Positions 45,060-54,006 of a stretch of 64,000 nt of DNA are shown in pieces. The notes under the pieces were generated by a model, which was not told where the DNA came from, made no database searches, and was given only the letters and a program-made list of their open reading frames with translations. The translations under genes and the position numbers were made by a program. Each line of letters starts with the position of its first letter. The stretch's first letter is position 1. This stretch comes from Sphingobacterium sp. GVS05A. GTDB taxonomy: Bacteria; Bacteroidota; Bacteroidia; Sphingobacteriales; Sphingobacteriaceae. The stretch spans positions 496,001 to 560,000 of the forward strand of contig NZ_JAHXYR010000001.1 in the NCBI RefSeq assembly GCF_019969845.1. The letters run 5' to 3'.

Positions 45060-45953
45060 CTAGAATTTGTACGTCACCCCAGCCCCGACGATCTGTCTGA
45101 TCTGTAAAGCAGAGTTCCGTTTTCCGATTTCTTTTCCATCTTTGATAACAGGAATGGCTGTATTGTCATCGTAAATCATCTGTATGCCAGCATTTACAGT
45201 GATGAATTTATTGACCTTCATGAAGAGATTAGCAGTGTAGTCAATGTCAACATTCTGTGGTTTATCCAAGTAATTTGAATAGAGTTTCAAGATATTTTCA
45301 AAGGCAACATTTTCCATGAGGTTTACCTTGTAATAAGCATCAAAAGAAGCTCCGAATTCAGTTCTCACTTTTTTACCTGGGTCTAGTCCGTATCTTGTAG
45401 AAAGAAGAGTATCATTGACAAAAACGAATCTTACCGCCGCTGGAGATAGATTAAATCTCAAGTTGTCAGACTTTTTGTAGGCAAAACCCGGTCCAAAACT
45501 TAAATATGCTGGGGCTAAAAATCGTGAAATACGCTCTTTGGGAGTTTTGGTATAATCAAACCCATCGGCAAATTGCGTGTTAAAGTTCAGAAAAAAGGTA
45601 TACAGCCAATATTCTGAGGCTTTATGTCCCAGTAAACTATTCAATACTAATCTATCATCATTTTTGCGCCAGCCCGATTCCTTTTGGAAAGTTAAACCAT
45701 AGGCTGCTAATACTTTGTTATCCCAAGACCATTTGTCTTTCTTATAATTGAAATCATAATTTAAGGTAAGATTTCCCGAAAATGAATTGACACCCCCTGC
45801 GGCCCAATTTGAGAAGGAACTCTGGTTGATCAAAAAAGTGTTTTCACCTTTAATTATCCATGTTTTGCTGGTATCTATAGAGGTTTCCTGGCTGAAACTT
45901 CGAAAGCTAATTAAACTTAAGGCAATAAGAAAGATCGATTTAATTTTTTTCAT
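45060..45953 (-). CDS. DUF3078 family outer-membrane protein
   Basis: The signal peptide (MKKIKSIFLIALSLISFRSFSQ) is followed by beta-strand-rich sequence: NQSSFSNWAAGGVNSFSGNLTLNYDFNYKKDKWSWDNKVLAAYGLTFQ, then strands ending in GAGVTYKF with a terminal Phe. This is the DUF3078 pattern of Bacteroidota outer-membrane barrels. Length 297. Function unknown. The minus-strand leader has TATTTTCG near 45990, a variant -7 box. Confidence 0.87.
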   Translation of the reverse strand: MKKIKSIFLIALSLISFRSFSQETSIDTSKTWIIKGENTFLINQSSFSNWAAGGVNSFSGNLTLNYDFNYKKDKWSWDNKVLAAYGLTFQKESGWRKNDDRLVLNSLLGHKASEYWLYTFFLNFNTQFADGFDYTKTPKERISRFLAPAYLSFGPGFAYKKSDNLRFNLSPAAVRFVFVNDTLLSTRYGLDPGKKVRTEFGASFDAYYKVNLMENVAFENILKLYSNYLDKPQNVDIDYTANLFMKVNKFITVNAGIQMIYDDNTAIPVIKDGKEIGKRNSALQIRQIVGAGVTYKF

Positions 45954-46091
45954 ACTAAAATTTGGTTTTTGTGCATATGTTGCGAAAATAAATGTTCTAT
46001 AACTAAACGAATATCTTTGTTTATTGTTTTGTGGCTTTTTGTTTACGTATATTTTAAATAAAATCGGAACTTTGGGAACTTGATTGATACT

Positions 46092-46565
46092 ATGAAAATA
46101 ACGTTACTTTGTATTGGAAAGACAGATGATAAATACTTGATCGAAGGAATCGACAAATACATCAAAAGACTAAAGTTCTATGTCAACTTTAATATTGTTG
46201 TGATACCGGACATCAAAAATAGTAAAAGCCTTTCTGAGGAGCAGCAGAAAGAGAAAGAGGCCGGATTGATTTTAAAACAATTACAGCCACAGGATATGGT
46301 CATACTACTGGATGAGTTTGGTAAAGAGTTTCGCTCTTTGGATTTTTCTGCTTATTTAGAGAGAATGATGATCAATAGTGTGCAACATATGGTTTTTATT
46401 ATTGGCGGTCCTTACGGATTTGATCAAAAGATCTATGACCGTGCCAGTTCCAAAATGTCCTTGTCAAAAATGACATTTTCGCATCAGATGATCCGTTTAT
46501 TCTTTACAGAACAACTCTATCGGGCGTTTTCAATTATGAAAGGTGAACCTTATCATCATGAATAA
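46092..46565 (+). CDS. rlmH: 23S rRNA pseudouridine-1915 N3-methyltransferase RlmH
   Basis: RlmH is a SPOUT methyltransferase acting on pseudouridine in helix 69 of 23S rRNA in the whole ribosome. The 157-residue protein has MKITLLCIGKTDDKYLIEGI, LLDEFGKEF, FIIGGPYGFDQ and LSKMTFSHQMIRLFFTEQLYRA, ending YHHE. The ATG at 46092 is the family start; an in-frame TTG lies 12 bases before. Confidence 0.96.
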   Translation: MKITLLCIGKTDDKYLIEGIDKYIKRLKFYVNFNIVVIPDIKNSKSLSEEQQKEKEAGLILKQLQPQDMVILLDEFGKEFRSLDFSAYLERMMINSVQHMVFIIGGPYGFDQKIYDRASSKMSLSKMTFSHQMIRLFFTEQLYRAFSIMKGEPYHHE

Positions 46566-46609
46566 TATGGAAAAAAGTCCGTAACTTCATCATTAATAAA
46601 AACAGACTT

Positions 46610-46738
46610 ATGAATTTGCCAAATAAACGTGATTATCACTATAAAAGTGATGAAGGAGAGAAAAATAGCCAATTGAATAAATACATCATGATAGCCTGTA
46701 TCGTTATTGTGATTTTATTGGCAATTTATTTTGCATAA
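46610..46738 (+). CDS. small single-helix membrane protein, 42 aa
   Basis: The frame encodes a charged N-terminus with KRDYHYKSDEGEKNSQ followed by one strongly hydrophobic helix (about residues 24-41). It lies 44 bases after rlmH on the same strand. No family is recognised. The clear charged-then-hydrophobic layout and the context make it credible as a small membrane protein. Confidence 0.6.
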   Translation: MNLPNKRDYHYKSDEGEKNSQLNKYIMIACIVIVILLAIYFA

Positions 46739-46740
46739 TT

Positions 46741-46810
46741 TGATATCCTCTAATTACGGAATAAGTAAAAGAATAAATCTCTTACTTAATATCCGTATGG
46801 AGGATATCAG
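46741..46810. repeat. imperfect inverted repeat, about 32-base arms
   Basis: TGATATCCTC, TACGGA and TAAGTAA on the left (46741-46772) pair with TTACTTA, TCCGTA and GAGGATATCA on the right (46779-46810). A 6-base loop and small internal loops interrupt the arms. It lies just after the stop of the 42-residue gene and may be an mRNA 3' structure, or a remnant of a small mobile element. Confidence 0.6.
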
Positions 46811-46856
46811 CAGATGATTTTAATAAATTTGATTGAAATTGTTTGGAGGAAAACGC

Positions 46857-46991
46857 TTAATTTTTCGGAGAAGGTTGGTTGGTTTTGCGCGTTCTTTTTG
46901 GTTGAGTGTTGTTTACAAATCCCCAGTTGGTCACATAGAATGATAAGGGGTTAATTTCTAATAATTTTTTCATTTTTTCTTTTTTTACCAT
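46857..46991 (-). CDS. hypothetical small protein, 44 aa
   Basis: The minus-strand frame from ATG 46991 encodes MVKKEKMKKLLEINPLSFYV and TNWGFVNNTQPKRTRKTNQP, basic and without hydrophobic segments. The same frame is open further upstream (to 47204) but that part overlaps repeat-like sequence and does not look protein-like. No family is recognised. It may be real or a relic. Confidence 0.3.
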   Translation of the reverse strand: MVKKEKMKKLLEINPLSFYVTNWGFVNNTQPKRTRKTNQPSPKN

Positions 46992-47249
46992 ATAATATTT
47001 TATTGTTTCGATTGTATATTGATCAATAATCGAGCCAAACTTTAGGTTGTGCCCAGTGACCTTTTGGGATTTAGTATTATGTAATAGGAGTAATAAAATT
47101 GAAAAAATAGAGGAAGACCTGAGTTTCACCAGAAGAGTAATGGCTAAATTCCCTGAACGCATCATTGAAGGAGCTGTCCAAAAAGTAAATAGAACCCTCC
47201 GCATAGTAGATGTTCGAAGAAAAACTGTCGTGGGGATACGAATAGAATA
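46992..47249. other. gene-poor region with a protein-like fragment
   Basis: The plus strand from about 47184 to 47250 can be read VNRTLRIVDVRRK then TVVGIRIE, which resembles another unassigned fragment at 18080-18136 (see findings). Otherwise nothing is recognised. Confidence 0.3.
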
Positions 47250-47293
47250 AAAAAACAGCGATGTCTGATCTTTTCAGACATCGTTGTTTTTTT
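47250..47293. terminator. bidirectional terminator after the PQQ sugar dehydrogenase gene
   Basis: AACAGCGATGTCTGA, loop, TCAGACATCGTTGTTTTTTT. The T-run is on the plus side and an A-tract on the other, so it can serve the minus-strand gene that ends at 47298. Confidence 0.88.
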
Positions 47294-47297
47294 ATAA

Positions 47298-48548
47298 TTA
47301 CTTTTTATCTATTTTATAGAGTCTGCCAAGATCAGTAATTGCATATAAGGCCCCGTCCGGCCCTTGTGTAATATCTCTGAACCGCTGCCCTTCACTGCCT
47401 AATAGTCGTTCTTCGCCAACAACCTTATTATCTTTCAAAATAATTCTGGCAATATGCGTGCTACTTAAACCGCAAATAAAGAGATTATTTTTCCATTCAG
47501 GAATGTTTTGTCCTGTATAGAATGTGATTCCACTTGGAGAGAGCACAGGATCCCAATAATAAACCGGTTGTTCAAGTCCTTCTTTTTGCTGTATTCCAGC
47601 ACCAACTTTATCTCCTTTATATTCAATTCCGTAAGTTATGGTTGGCCAACCATAATTGTTACCTGCCTGGATTTTGTTGAGCTCATCTCCACCACGTGGG
47701 CCAAATTCAGTTTCCCATAAATCACCAGTTTCAGGATGGAAAGCAAGCCCCTGCGGATTACGATGTCCATAGCTGTAGATCTCTGGTCGTGCATTTGCTT
47801 TTCCGATAAATGGATTGCCTGATGCAGGCTGTCCGTCTTTTGTGATGCGCAAAATCTTGCCCAGAGCAGCATTCAAATCCTGAGCCAGAGGTCTCGTCAC
47901 TAAATCGGAGCGCTCTCCGGTACTAAAAACAATATTTCCTTCTTTGTCAAAAACGATACGTCCGCCGTAATGGAGATTACCTTTATGAGCGGGAGTAGCT
48001 TGATAGATAACCTTAGCCTCTTCAAATGATTTTTCATCCGCAGAGAGCTTACCTTTAGCAACAGCCGTTAATGTTCCTGCGGGGGTATTGTCCGCAAATA
48101 CCCAGTAGACCATACGGTTGGAGCTAAAATTCGGATCGAGCCTCAGCCCGAGTAATCCACCTTGACCACTTGTGTTGACAGCAGGTATACCTTTGATTGG
48201 TTCGCTTAATTTGCCATCAGCACTTGCAATACGCATATCGCCCTCTTTCTCTGTAATTAGCAGTCTGCCATCAGGTAGCGCTACAATACCCCAGGGAGAC
48301 TTTAGTCCCTCGGCTATCACTTTACCCTCGAAAGCTGTAGTTGTTTTAGCACCAGCAATTCTGGTCTGCCCAGCAAAAGCAGGTTTGTAGTCCGAATTTG
48401 CTTTTTGCGTTTCTACCGGTGGATAGCTTGTAGTATCCTTAGGATTCGCTGTGCTATCTGAACCGGAGTTTGAATTTGCATGGTTGGAATTGCAGGCGGT
48501 CAAGCCAAGTGATATCGTTAAAAGGCTTATTGTCAGTTTATTTTTCAT
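47298..48548 (-). CDS. PQQ-dependent sugar dehydrogenase, soluble GDH type, lipoprotein
   Basis: A lipoprotein signal (MKNKLTISLLTISLGLTAC) precedes a six-bladed propeller enzyme: GLKSPWGIVALPDGRLLITEKEGDMRI, GGLLGLRLDPNF, HYGGRIVFDKEGNIVFSTGER (catalytic His), HRNPQGLAFHPETGDLWETEFGPRGGDELN. These are the signatures of PQQ-dependent aldose dehydrogenases. It oxidises sugars in the periplasm if PQQ is supplied; no PQQ synthesis gene lies in the window. Confidence 0.9.
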   Translation of the reverse strand: MKNKLTISLLTISLGLTACNSNHANSNSGSDSTANPKDTTSYPPVETQKANSDYKPAFAGQTRIAGAKTTTAFEGKVIAEGLKSPWGIVALPDGRLLITEKEGDMRIASADGKLSEPIKGIPAVNTSGQGGLLGLRLDPNFSSNRMVYWVFADNTPAGTLTAVAKGKLSADEKSFEEAKVIYQATPAHKGNLHYGGRIVFDKEGNIVFSTGERSDLVTRPLAQDLNAALGKILRITKDGQPASGNPFIGKANARPEIYSYGHRNPQGLAFHPETGDLWETEFGPRGGDELNKIQAGNNYGWPTITYGIEYKGDKVGAGIQQKEGLEQPVYYWDPVLSPSGITFYTGQNIPEWKNNLFICGLSSTHIARIILKDNKVVGEERLLGSEGQRFRDITQGPDGALYAITDLGRLYKIDKK

Positions 48549-48717
48549 TATTAATGACTTGTTTTTTTGGTCTGATTGTTCGTTTGAAGATATTAAAAAT
48601 TAATGAAATGCTGTCCGATATCATGTAATAAATTTATCGACATCCGGCCATAAGCCTAATAAAGGGGCGGCAGGATAACAAATCCATCTATTTTTGACGG
48701 GTATTTTTAAGGGGAAA

Positions 48718-48963
48718 CTAGAGGGTGTTCAGACAGTGAGTCAGTATCTGTTGTAGTTCTTTGTCTTTATTGACATAATAATCGCTAACCTCTAATAGTG
48801 CATTTGTGCTTAAATTATAGACACATACAGGAATATAGTTTGGTTGAGCGGATGTTTCAAAAGTCTTAAAATAGTCCGCACTTTCCTGAAAAGTTGAAAA
48901 CTCTTTTGACTCACAATGCTGTGTCTCTTGATTGTATGCAATGGTTACATAATTCTTTTTCAT
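48718..48963 (-). CDS. hypothetical protein, 81 aa
   Basis: No family is recognised. The sequence MKKNYVTIAYNQETQHCESK followed by EFSTFQESADYFKTF looks soluble and globular, with a mixed alpha/beta pattern. It is isolated by about 170 bases from the PQQ gene and 70 from murI. The codon use is similar to its neighbours. Confidence 0.65.
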   Translation of the reverse strand: MKKNYVTIAYNQETQHCESKEFSTFQESADYFKTFETSAQPNYIPVCVYNLSTNALLEVSDYYVNKDKELQQILTHCLNTL

Positions 48964-49033
48964 TGTATGCTCCTTTACCTAGAATAACGAAAAGAAAACG
49001 ACAAAAGTTTTAAAAATTTGCAGCTTTTTATTT

Positions 49034-49858
49034 TCAAACACTGATATGGCTGGCATCTACAAGTTTTCCGAAGAATATTTTTGCTTTGCTTTCAAAATCC
49101 CTAGGATCATCAGTGGTGTAGAAGGCCAACTGACTGTTTTTTGAACAGTATGTTTCTATTTCAGTATGACGGTGAAGGTATTCCTGTAGACTTTTCGCAA
49201 CGATAGGTCCTTGGGAAATAATATTGACATTTTTTGGGACGTATTTTTCGATTACGGGTAATAATAAGGGGTAATGCGTACATGCCAATACAATGGTATC
49301 AATTTGATCGGATTTCTGCAACAGTTCATGGATATCTTTTTGGACAAAATAATGTGCGCCCTCAGTATTAATCTCATTATTTTCAACCAGTGGAACCCAA
49401 AAAGGACAGTCGTGTTGAAAAACCTCAATTTCCGGATTAAATTTATGTATCTCTATCTTATAGGATTCCGATTTTACCGTTCCTGTCGTTGCGAGGATAC
49501 CGATTTTGTTTGTTTTCGTATAATTATGGATGATTTCAGTTGTTGGTCTGATGACCCCAAGTACTTTTTTTCCGGGAGGAAGATCGTTTTGCTGAATCGT
49601 TCTTAATGCTTTTGCCGAAGCGGTGTTACAGGCTAAGATAACAAGATTACATCCTAAATCAAACAATTTAAACACACATTGCTTGGTGTAACTATATACG
49701 GTTTCAAACGAGCGTGTACCATAGGGGACACGTGCATTGTCACCTAAATAAATATAATCATATTGAGGAAGGAGCTGCTGAATTTCCTTAAATACAGAAA
49801 GGCCGCCATAGCCGGAGTCGAAAATGCCAATAGGACCAGAAGTCAGTGTATTATCCAT
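49034..49858 (-). CDS. murI: glutamate racemase MurI
   Basis: MurI makes D-glutamate for peptidoglycan. The 274-residue protein has GIFDSGYGGLSVF, YLGDNARVPYGTRS, the catalytic Cys segments VILACNTASAKAL and IVLACTHYPLLLP. The motifs and length are standard. Confidence 0.96.
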   Translation of the reverse strand: MDNTLTSGPIGIFDSGYGGLSVFKEIQQLLPQYDYIYLGDNARVPYGTRSFETVYSYTKQCVFKLFDLGCNLVILACNTASAKALRTIQQNDLPPGKKVLGVIRPTTEIIHNYTKTNKIGILATTGTVKSESYKIEIHKFNPEIEVFQHDCPFWVPLVENNEINTEGAHYFVQKDIHELLQKSDQIDTIVLACTHYPLLLPVIEKYVPKNVNIISQGPIVAKSLQEYLHRHTEIETYCSKNSQLAFYTTDDPRDFESKAKIFFGKLVDASHISV

Positions 49859-49912
49859 AACGCAATGCTATAAGTTACATCCACCTATAACATTGCGTTA
49901 TAAGATTCAGTT

Positions 49913-51328
49913 TTACTGAAGCAAAGATGGTTTCTCTTTATATATTTTCCAAATTAATTCGCCAAATAATGTATTAGTCCAGGCAAACCAATGTCTTGTG
50001 AATTTTTTTGGATCATTCTTATGGAAGGATTCATGCATAAATCCTGTACCACCATGTGTGCTCACTAAGGTTTTGATGCAATTGCGGATCTCTTCATCAT
50101 TTGTCGAAGTTTGCGCACGCATAATAATGGACATTGGCCAAATCATATCGCGGCCAATATGCGGCCCCCCGATACCTTCGGCTGCGGTACCTTTAAAGAA
50201 GAATGGGTTTTTGTCGGACAGCACAAAATTACGTGTACGCTGATAGACTTCGTCATTAAGATTGACTGCACCTAAATAGGGCAGAGCCAATAAACTAGGG
50301 ATATTTGCGTCGTCCATCATGAGATGACTTGAATAACCATCTACTTCAAACGCATATATTCTTCCCAAGGTTGGATGATCTATAATTCCATATTTATTTA
50401 CGGCAGCCTCAACTTCATTCGCAAGCGATTCCATTTTTGCCGAAAGTGTCTGTTCGTTTTTAACCTTTTTGAGAATTTCCGCAGATTGTCTCAAACTGAC
50501 CACTGCAAATAGGTTGGAAGGAATCAGGAAAGAAAAGATAGTCGAGTCATCCGAAGGTCTAAAGCTTGAGCAAATCAAACCTACCGGATTTACGGGATAA
50601 CCGTAACCATCCACTTGTAGTGTGTCTGAACCCCTTGACGTTGTTCGCTCAAATTTATAAGGACCTAAATTATCCTTACGTTGCTGTTCAACAAAAGTTT
50701 GATAGATCTTGTGCTGAGCCTCTAGCCATTCTTCGTTAAATGGACTACTGTCATTTGTTTCCTTCCAGTAATGGTAAGCAAGTCGAATCGGATAACATAG
50801 TGAATCAATTTCCCATTTTCGTTCATGGATTCCGGGTTTCATGCTTGTGTGGTCACTGAACCATTCGCCTTTTTTTGTTGGGTCATTATAAAAAGCATTT
50901 GCATAAGGATCAATGTTGATGCATTTACTTTGTTTTTGTATTAATCCAACAATGAGATTCTGCAATTTTTTATCTTTTTTCATGAAAGGAAGATAGGGCC
51001 ACACCTGTGCGCTACTGTCACGTAACCACATTGCATCTATATCTCCTGTAATAACATAGGTATAGTTTCTGCCATTTTGAACATAGGGAAATACAGTCGT
51101 ATCCAATGTATTTGGAAAGCAGTTGTTAAATAACCAGGTCAGTTCCTTGTTTTTGACATTTTTTTGAAACTCTGTAATGGCATCTTCAATGACTTTACTT
51201 GAAAAAAGCCGTTTTTCTTTGGCTGTGCGTACAGTAGGAAAAGAATGTTCCTGAGCAAAAGAAAATTTGCTTGCAAATGCACCTGCTGTCAATAAGGTTG
51301 CGTTTTGGATAAAAGTTCTGCGTTTCAT
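49913..51328 (-). CDS. glycoside hydrolase family 125 (exo-alpha-1,6-mannosidase type)
   Basis: The signal peptide begins MKRRTFIQNATLLTAGAFAS, a Tat-like RR motif. The mature part has ITGDIDAMWLRDSSAQVWPY, then GIHERKWEIDSLCYPIRLAYHYW and GPHIGRDMIWPMSIIMRA, the GH125 signatures with acidic catalytic candidates. These enzymes remove alpha-1,6-mannose from N-glycan-like mannans. No other carbohydrate gene lies next to it. The ATG at 51328 starts the signal; the frame is open for 10 more codons upstream. Confidence 0.9.
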   Translation of the reverse strand: MKRRTFIQNATLLTAGAFASKFSFAQEHSFPTVRTAKEKRLFSSKVIEDAITEFQKNVKNKELTWLFNNCFPNTLDTTVFPYVQNGRNYTYVITGDIDAMWLRDSSAQVWPYLPFMKKDKKLQNLIVGLIQKQSKCINIDPYANAFYNDPTKKGEWFSDHTSMKPGIHERKWEIDSLCYPIRLAYHYWKETNDSSPFNEEWLEAQHKIYQTFVEQQRKDNLGPYKFERTTSRGSDTLQVDGYGYPVNPVGLICSSFRPSDDSTIFSFLIPSNLFAVVSLRQSAEILKKVKNEQTLSAKMESLANEVEAAVNKYGIIDHPTLGRIYAFEVDGYSSHLMMDDANIPSLLALPYLGAVNLNDEVYQRTRNFVLSDKNPFFFKGTAAEGIGGPHIGRDMIWPMSIIMRAQTSTNDEEIRNCIKTLVSTHGGTGFMHESFHKNDPKKFTRHWFAWTNTLFGELIWKIYKEKPSLLQ

Positions 51329-51524
51329 GCTTATTAGGGCTGATTTTTTGTTATACAAGGTTATTTACTAGAATGCAAGATATAAATATTTTTGAATATA
51401 ACGAACAGCAAATACGATTTAGCATTATAAAATTGACTACGCATGTTAATAAAGTCATTTTTATTCGGTTAATTTGCAGTTAGGAATGCATTTTGCTAGA
51501 AGAAATAATCTTTGAAATAATTTT

Positions 51525-53198
51525 ATGGGGCTTAATATATCAAAAAAAAATAATTTACTTCGAATTGTGCTGGCAGGCATCGGGGTAGGTGTCTCGTTCG
51601 CAGGTTTTGGACAAATTAAAAGTCAGCCTTATTCGTATCATTTTTATCAGAAAATGAACGATGTCGTTTATTCTACTGAAACGAGAATGCACACAACAGC
51701 TAAACCATTTGTCATCAAGGATTCTTTGTTGTTGGCCAAATTTGACTCGATTCAATCCAATAAACCGGTTTCCTCATCAAATTGGTTCATGCGTAAAATC
51801 TTTAATGAACATTTGATTCAAGTGGAGAAAGATGATTATACGTTTTATGCGGATTTTTTGCCGGATATGTATATTGGAAAAGATATGCAGGGCGATAAAC
51901 GTCGTACATGGATGAATGGTAGAGGATTTCAAGTGGGATTGAATGTGGGTAATAAATTCACCTTTAATTCATCGGCCTTTGAAAGCCAAGCTGTTTTTCC
52001 AAAGTATCTTGACGATTATATTGTCGCTAATAAAGTAATTCCTGGTCAGGGAAATACCAAATTTCAGGCTAAAAATAAAATGGACTGGATGTATGCGACT
52101 GCAAGTATGACCTACGATGCACACAAGTATATCCAAGCGACTATAGCATACGATAAGAACTTTATTGGAGATGGTTACCGCTCGATGTTGCTTTCTGACT
52201 TTTCGTCTAATTATGCACATCTGAAGCTGACCGGTACGATCGGCAATGTACAGTATACATCCATTTGGGCTTACATGAATGATCCGACACATCCAAGAGA
52301 GGATCTAACTGGGATATATCCTATGGAAGGCCAAAAAAATACGCGTTTAGGTGACGGGAAAAAATGGGGAGCTTTTCAATATTTGGATTGGAATGTGACT
52401 AATAAATTGTCCGTTGGTTTTTTTCAATCTGTGGTTTGGGCAGCGCAAGATGAGGCCGGAAAGCGCGGATTTGACTTTAGCTATTTGAGTCCAATTATCT
52501 TTATTCGCCCTGTGGAGAGTAATAATCGTACGTCACCCGATAAGATGTTCCTAGGGCTGACGTCCAAATATAAATTGCCTTATAATTTGACTGTTTATGG
52601 TCAGTTTCTATTAGGCGAATTTACGGCCAAGGAATTTTTTGCGGGTAATGGTTATGCACATAACAAGTGGGGTGCACAGTTAGGGGTAAGAGGTTATGAC
52701 ATGTTTGGTGTCAAAAACCTAAACTTCCTTGCGGAGTATAATACTGCTAGACCCTATACTTACGCACACTTTAAATCCTATTCCAATTATAGTAACAATG
52801 CCGAGCCATTGGCGCACCCAAAAGGTGCTAACTTTAGAGAATTGGTTGGTCTCGTAAACTATGCCTGGGACAGATGGGACTTTTCATTACAGGGAATGTA
52901 TACACAAAACGGATTGGATCTTCCTGACGGAACTAATATGGGCGGAAATATCTTTCAATCGTATAACACCATCCCGAATATGTATGGAAACCATATCGCA
53001 CAGGGGATAAAAAATAATATCTATTATGCGGATGCGAAAGCAGCGTATGTACTGAATCCGAAATATAACCTTCGTTTAGAATTGGGGTATATGCAACGCT
53101 ATGCGAAAGCACAATATGAAACACCTGTCGTGAATAAATCAGGCGTGGTAACATTTGGACTTCGTTCAAGCTTTAGAGCAATCTATAATGATTTATAG
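51525..53198 (+). CDS. RemB-like outer-membrane protein
   Basis: The 557-residue protein has an N-terminal hydrophobic segment (about 10-30, ending FGQ) and then strand-rich sequence: FYADFLPDMYIGKDMQGDK, TRGFQVG-like MNGRGFQVGLNVG, IGDGYRSMLLSDFSSNYAHLKLTGTIGNVQY and YSLNYSNNAEPL-like HPKGANFRELVGLVNYAWDRW. This fits the gliding-motility RemB/Wzi-like porin group, whose members work in surface polysaccharide or adhesin export. Whether this organism glides is not known. Confidence 0.8.
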   Translation: MGLNISKKNNLLRIVLAGIGVGVSFAGFGQIKSQPYSYHFYQKMNDVVYSTETRMHTTAKPFVIKDSLLLAKFDSIQSNKPVSSSNWFMRKIFNEHLIQVEKDDYTFYADFLPDMYIGKDMQGDKRRTWMNGRGFQVGLNVGNKFTFNSSAFESQAVFPKYLDDYIVANKVIPGQGNTKFQAKNKMDWMYATASMTYDAHKYIQATIAYDKNFIGDGYRSMLLSDFSSNYAHLKLTGTIGNVQYTSIWAYMNDPTHPREDLTGIYPMEGQKNTRLGDGKKWGAFQYLDWNVTNKLSVGFFQSVVWAAQDEAGKRGFDFSYLSPIIFIRPVESNNRTSPDKMFLGLTSKYKLPYNLTVYGQFLLGEFTAKEFFAGNGYAHNKWGAQLGVRGYDMFGVKNLNFLAEYNTARPYTYAHFKSYSNYSNNAEPLAHPKGANFRELVGLVNYAWDRWDFSLQGMYTQNGLDLPDGTNMGGNIFQSYNTIPNMYGNHIAQGIKNNIYYADAKAAYVLNPKYNLRLELGYMQRYAKAQYETPVVNKSGVVTFGLRSSFRAIYNDL

Positions 53199-53233
53199 GA
53201 AGTTTTTATATATTTGAGCAATTACAGCTTATG

Positions 53234-53289
53234 AAAACATCATGATTATTCAGGCCGTATAAAGGAATGTATAATCATGATGTTTTTTG
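53234..53289 (+). terminator. terminator of the RemB-like gene
   Basis: AAAACATCATGATTAT, loop of about 21 bases, ATAATCATGATGTTTTTT. Confidence 0.8.
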
Positions 53290-53392
53290 TTTAATATATT
53301 CATTTTAATGTCGTTTAAAATGTAACCGATACTACTGGGTTAGTTTGAATGCATAATCGAATAGATAATATTGAATCAATCACTAAATACCG

Positions 53393-53812
53393 ATGAAAAA
53401 AATCCTTGTATTAAATGGCCCAAACTTAAATCTATTGGGTGTTAGGGAAAAGTCAATCTATGGAAGTCAGGATTTCTTGAGTTATTTTGAGGAGTTAAAG
53501 ACACGTTTTTCTACAGTTCAATTGGAATATTTTCAGAGTAATTCTGAGGGCAAATTAATTGATAAAATTCATGAGGTCGGTTTCGAGTATGATGGCATCG
53601 TAATGAATGCTGGAGCATATACCCATACATCTATTGCCATTGGGGACGCTATTGCTGCTGTTCAGACCCCAGTTATTGAAGTTCATATCAGCAATGTTCA
53701 TCAACGGGAAGAATTTAGGCATCATTCCTTTTTGGCTAAAAACTGTAAGGGGGTAATCTGTGGCTTTGGGTTAGATAGTTATAGACTTGGCATCGAAGCT
53801 CTTTTAGTTTAA
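53393..53812 (+). CDS. aroQ: 3-dehydroquinate dehydratase, type II
   Basis: AroQ removes water from 3-dehydroquinate in the shikimate pathway. The 139-residue protein has NGPNLNLLGVREKSIYG (catalytic Tyr/Arg region), MNAGAYTHTSIAI and VHISNVHQREEFRHHS, which are the type II motifs. It stands alone. Confidence 0.95.
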   Translation: MKKILVLNGPNLNLLGVREKSIYGSQDFLSYFEELKTRFSTVQLEYFQSNSEGKLIDKIHEVGFEYDGIVMNAGAYTHTSIAIGDAIAAVQTPVIEVHISNVHQREEFRHHSFLAKNCKGVICGFGLDSYRLGIEALLV

Positions 53813-53951
53813 AAAATCTATTGTAGATACTTAGTTTGCTCCTAGAACATCCGTACTGAGCGCAGTGAAGCATGATCGATTAAAAAAGGCCTAACGGGCA
53901 ATAAATAAGATGATGTGGGAGCAATTAGGATGCAAAGAATACGTTAGTTAT

Positions 53952-53987
53952 AAAAAGAATAGGCGGGAATTCCCGCCTATTCTTTTT
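53952..53987. terminator. bidirectional terminator between aroQ and ribF
   Basis: An exact palindrome, AAAAAGAATAGGCGGGAA and its complement, separates the convergent genes aroQ and ribF. Confidence 0.92.
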
Positions 53988-54006
53988 AACTGTATGCCCT
54001 TAGATT

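Noticed and set aside
46992..47204. Extension of the minus-strand frame to a 115-residue protein
   Set aside because: The upstream half is composition-biased, is opposed by a plus-strand fragment, and has no protein-like features.
53856..53870. CTGAGCGCAGTGAAG, like a common Bacteroidota intergenic palindrome
   Set aside because: It is a single short copy without its usual inverted partner, so it is not enough to call a repeat.
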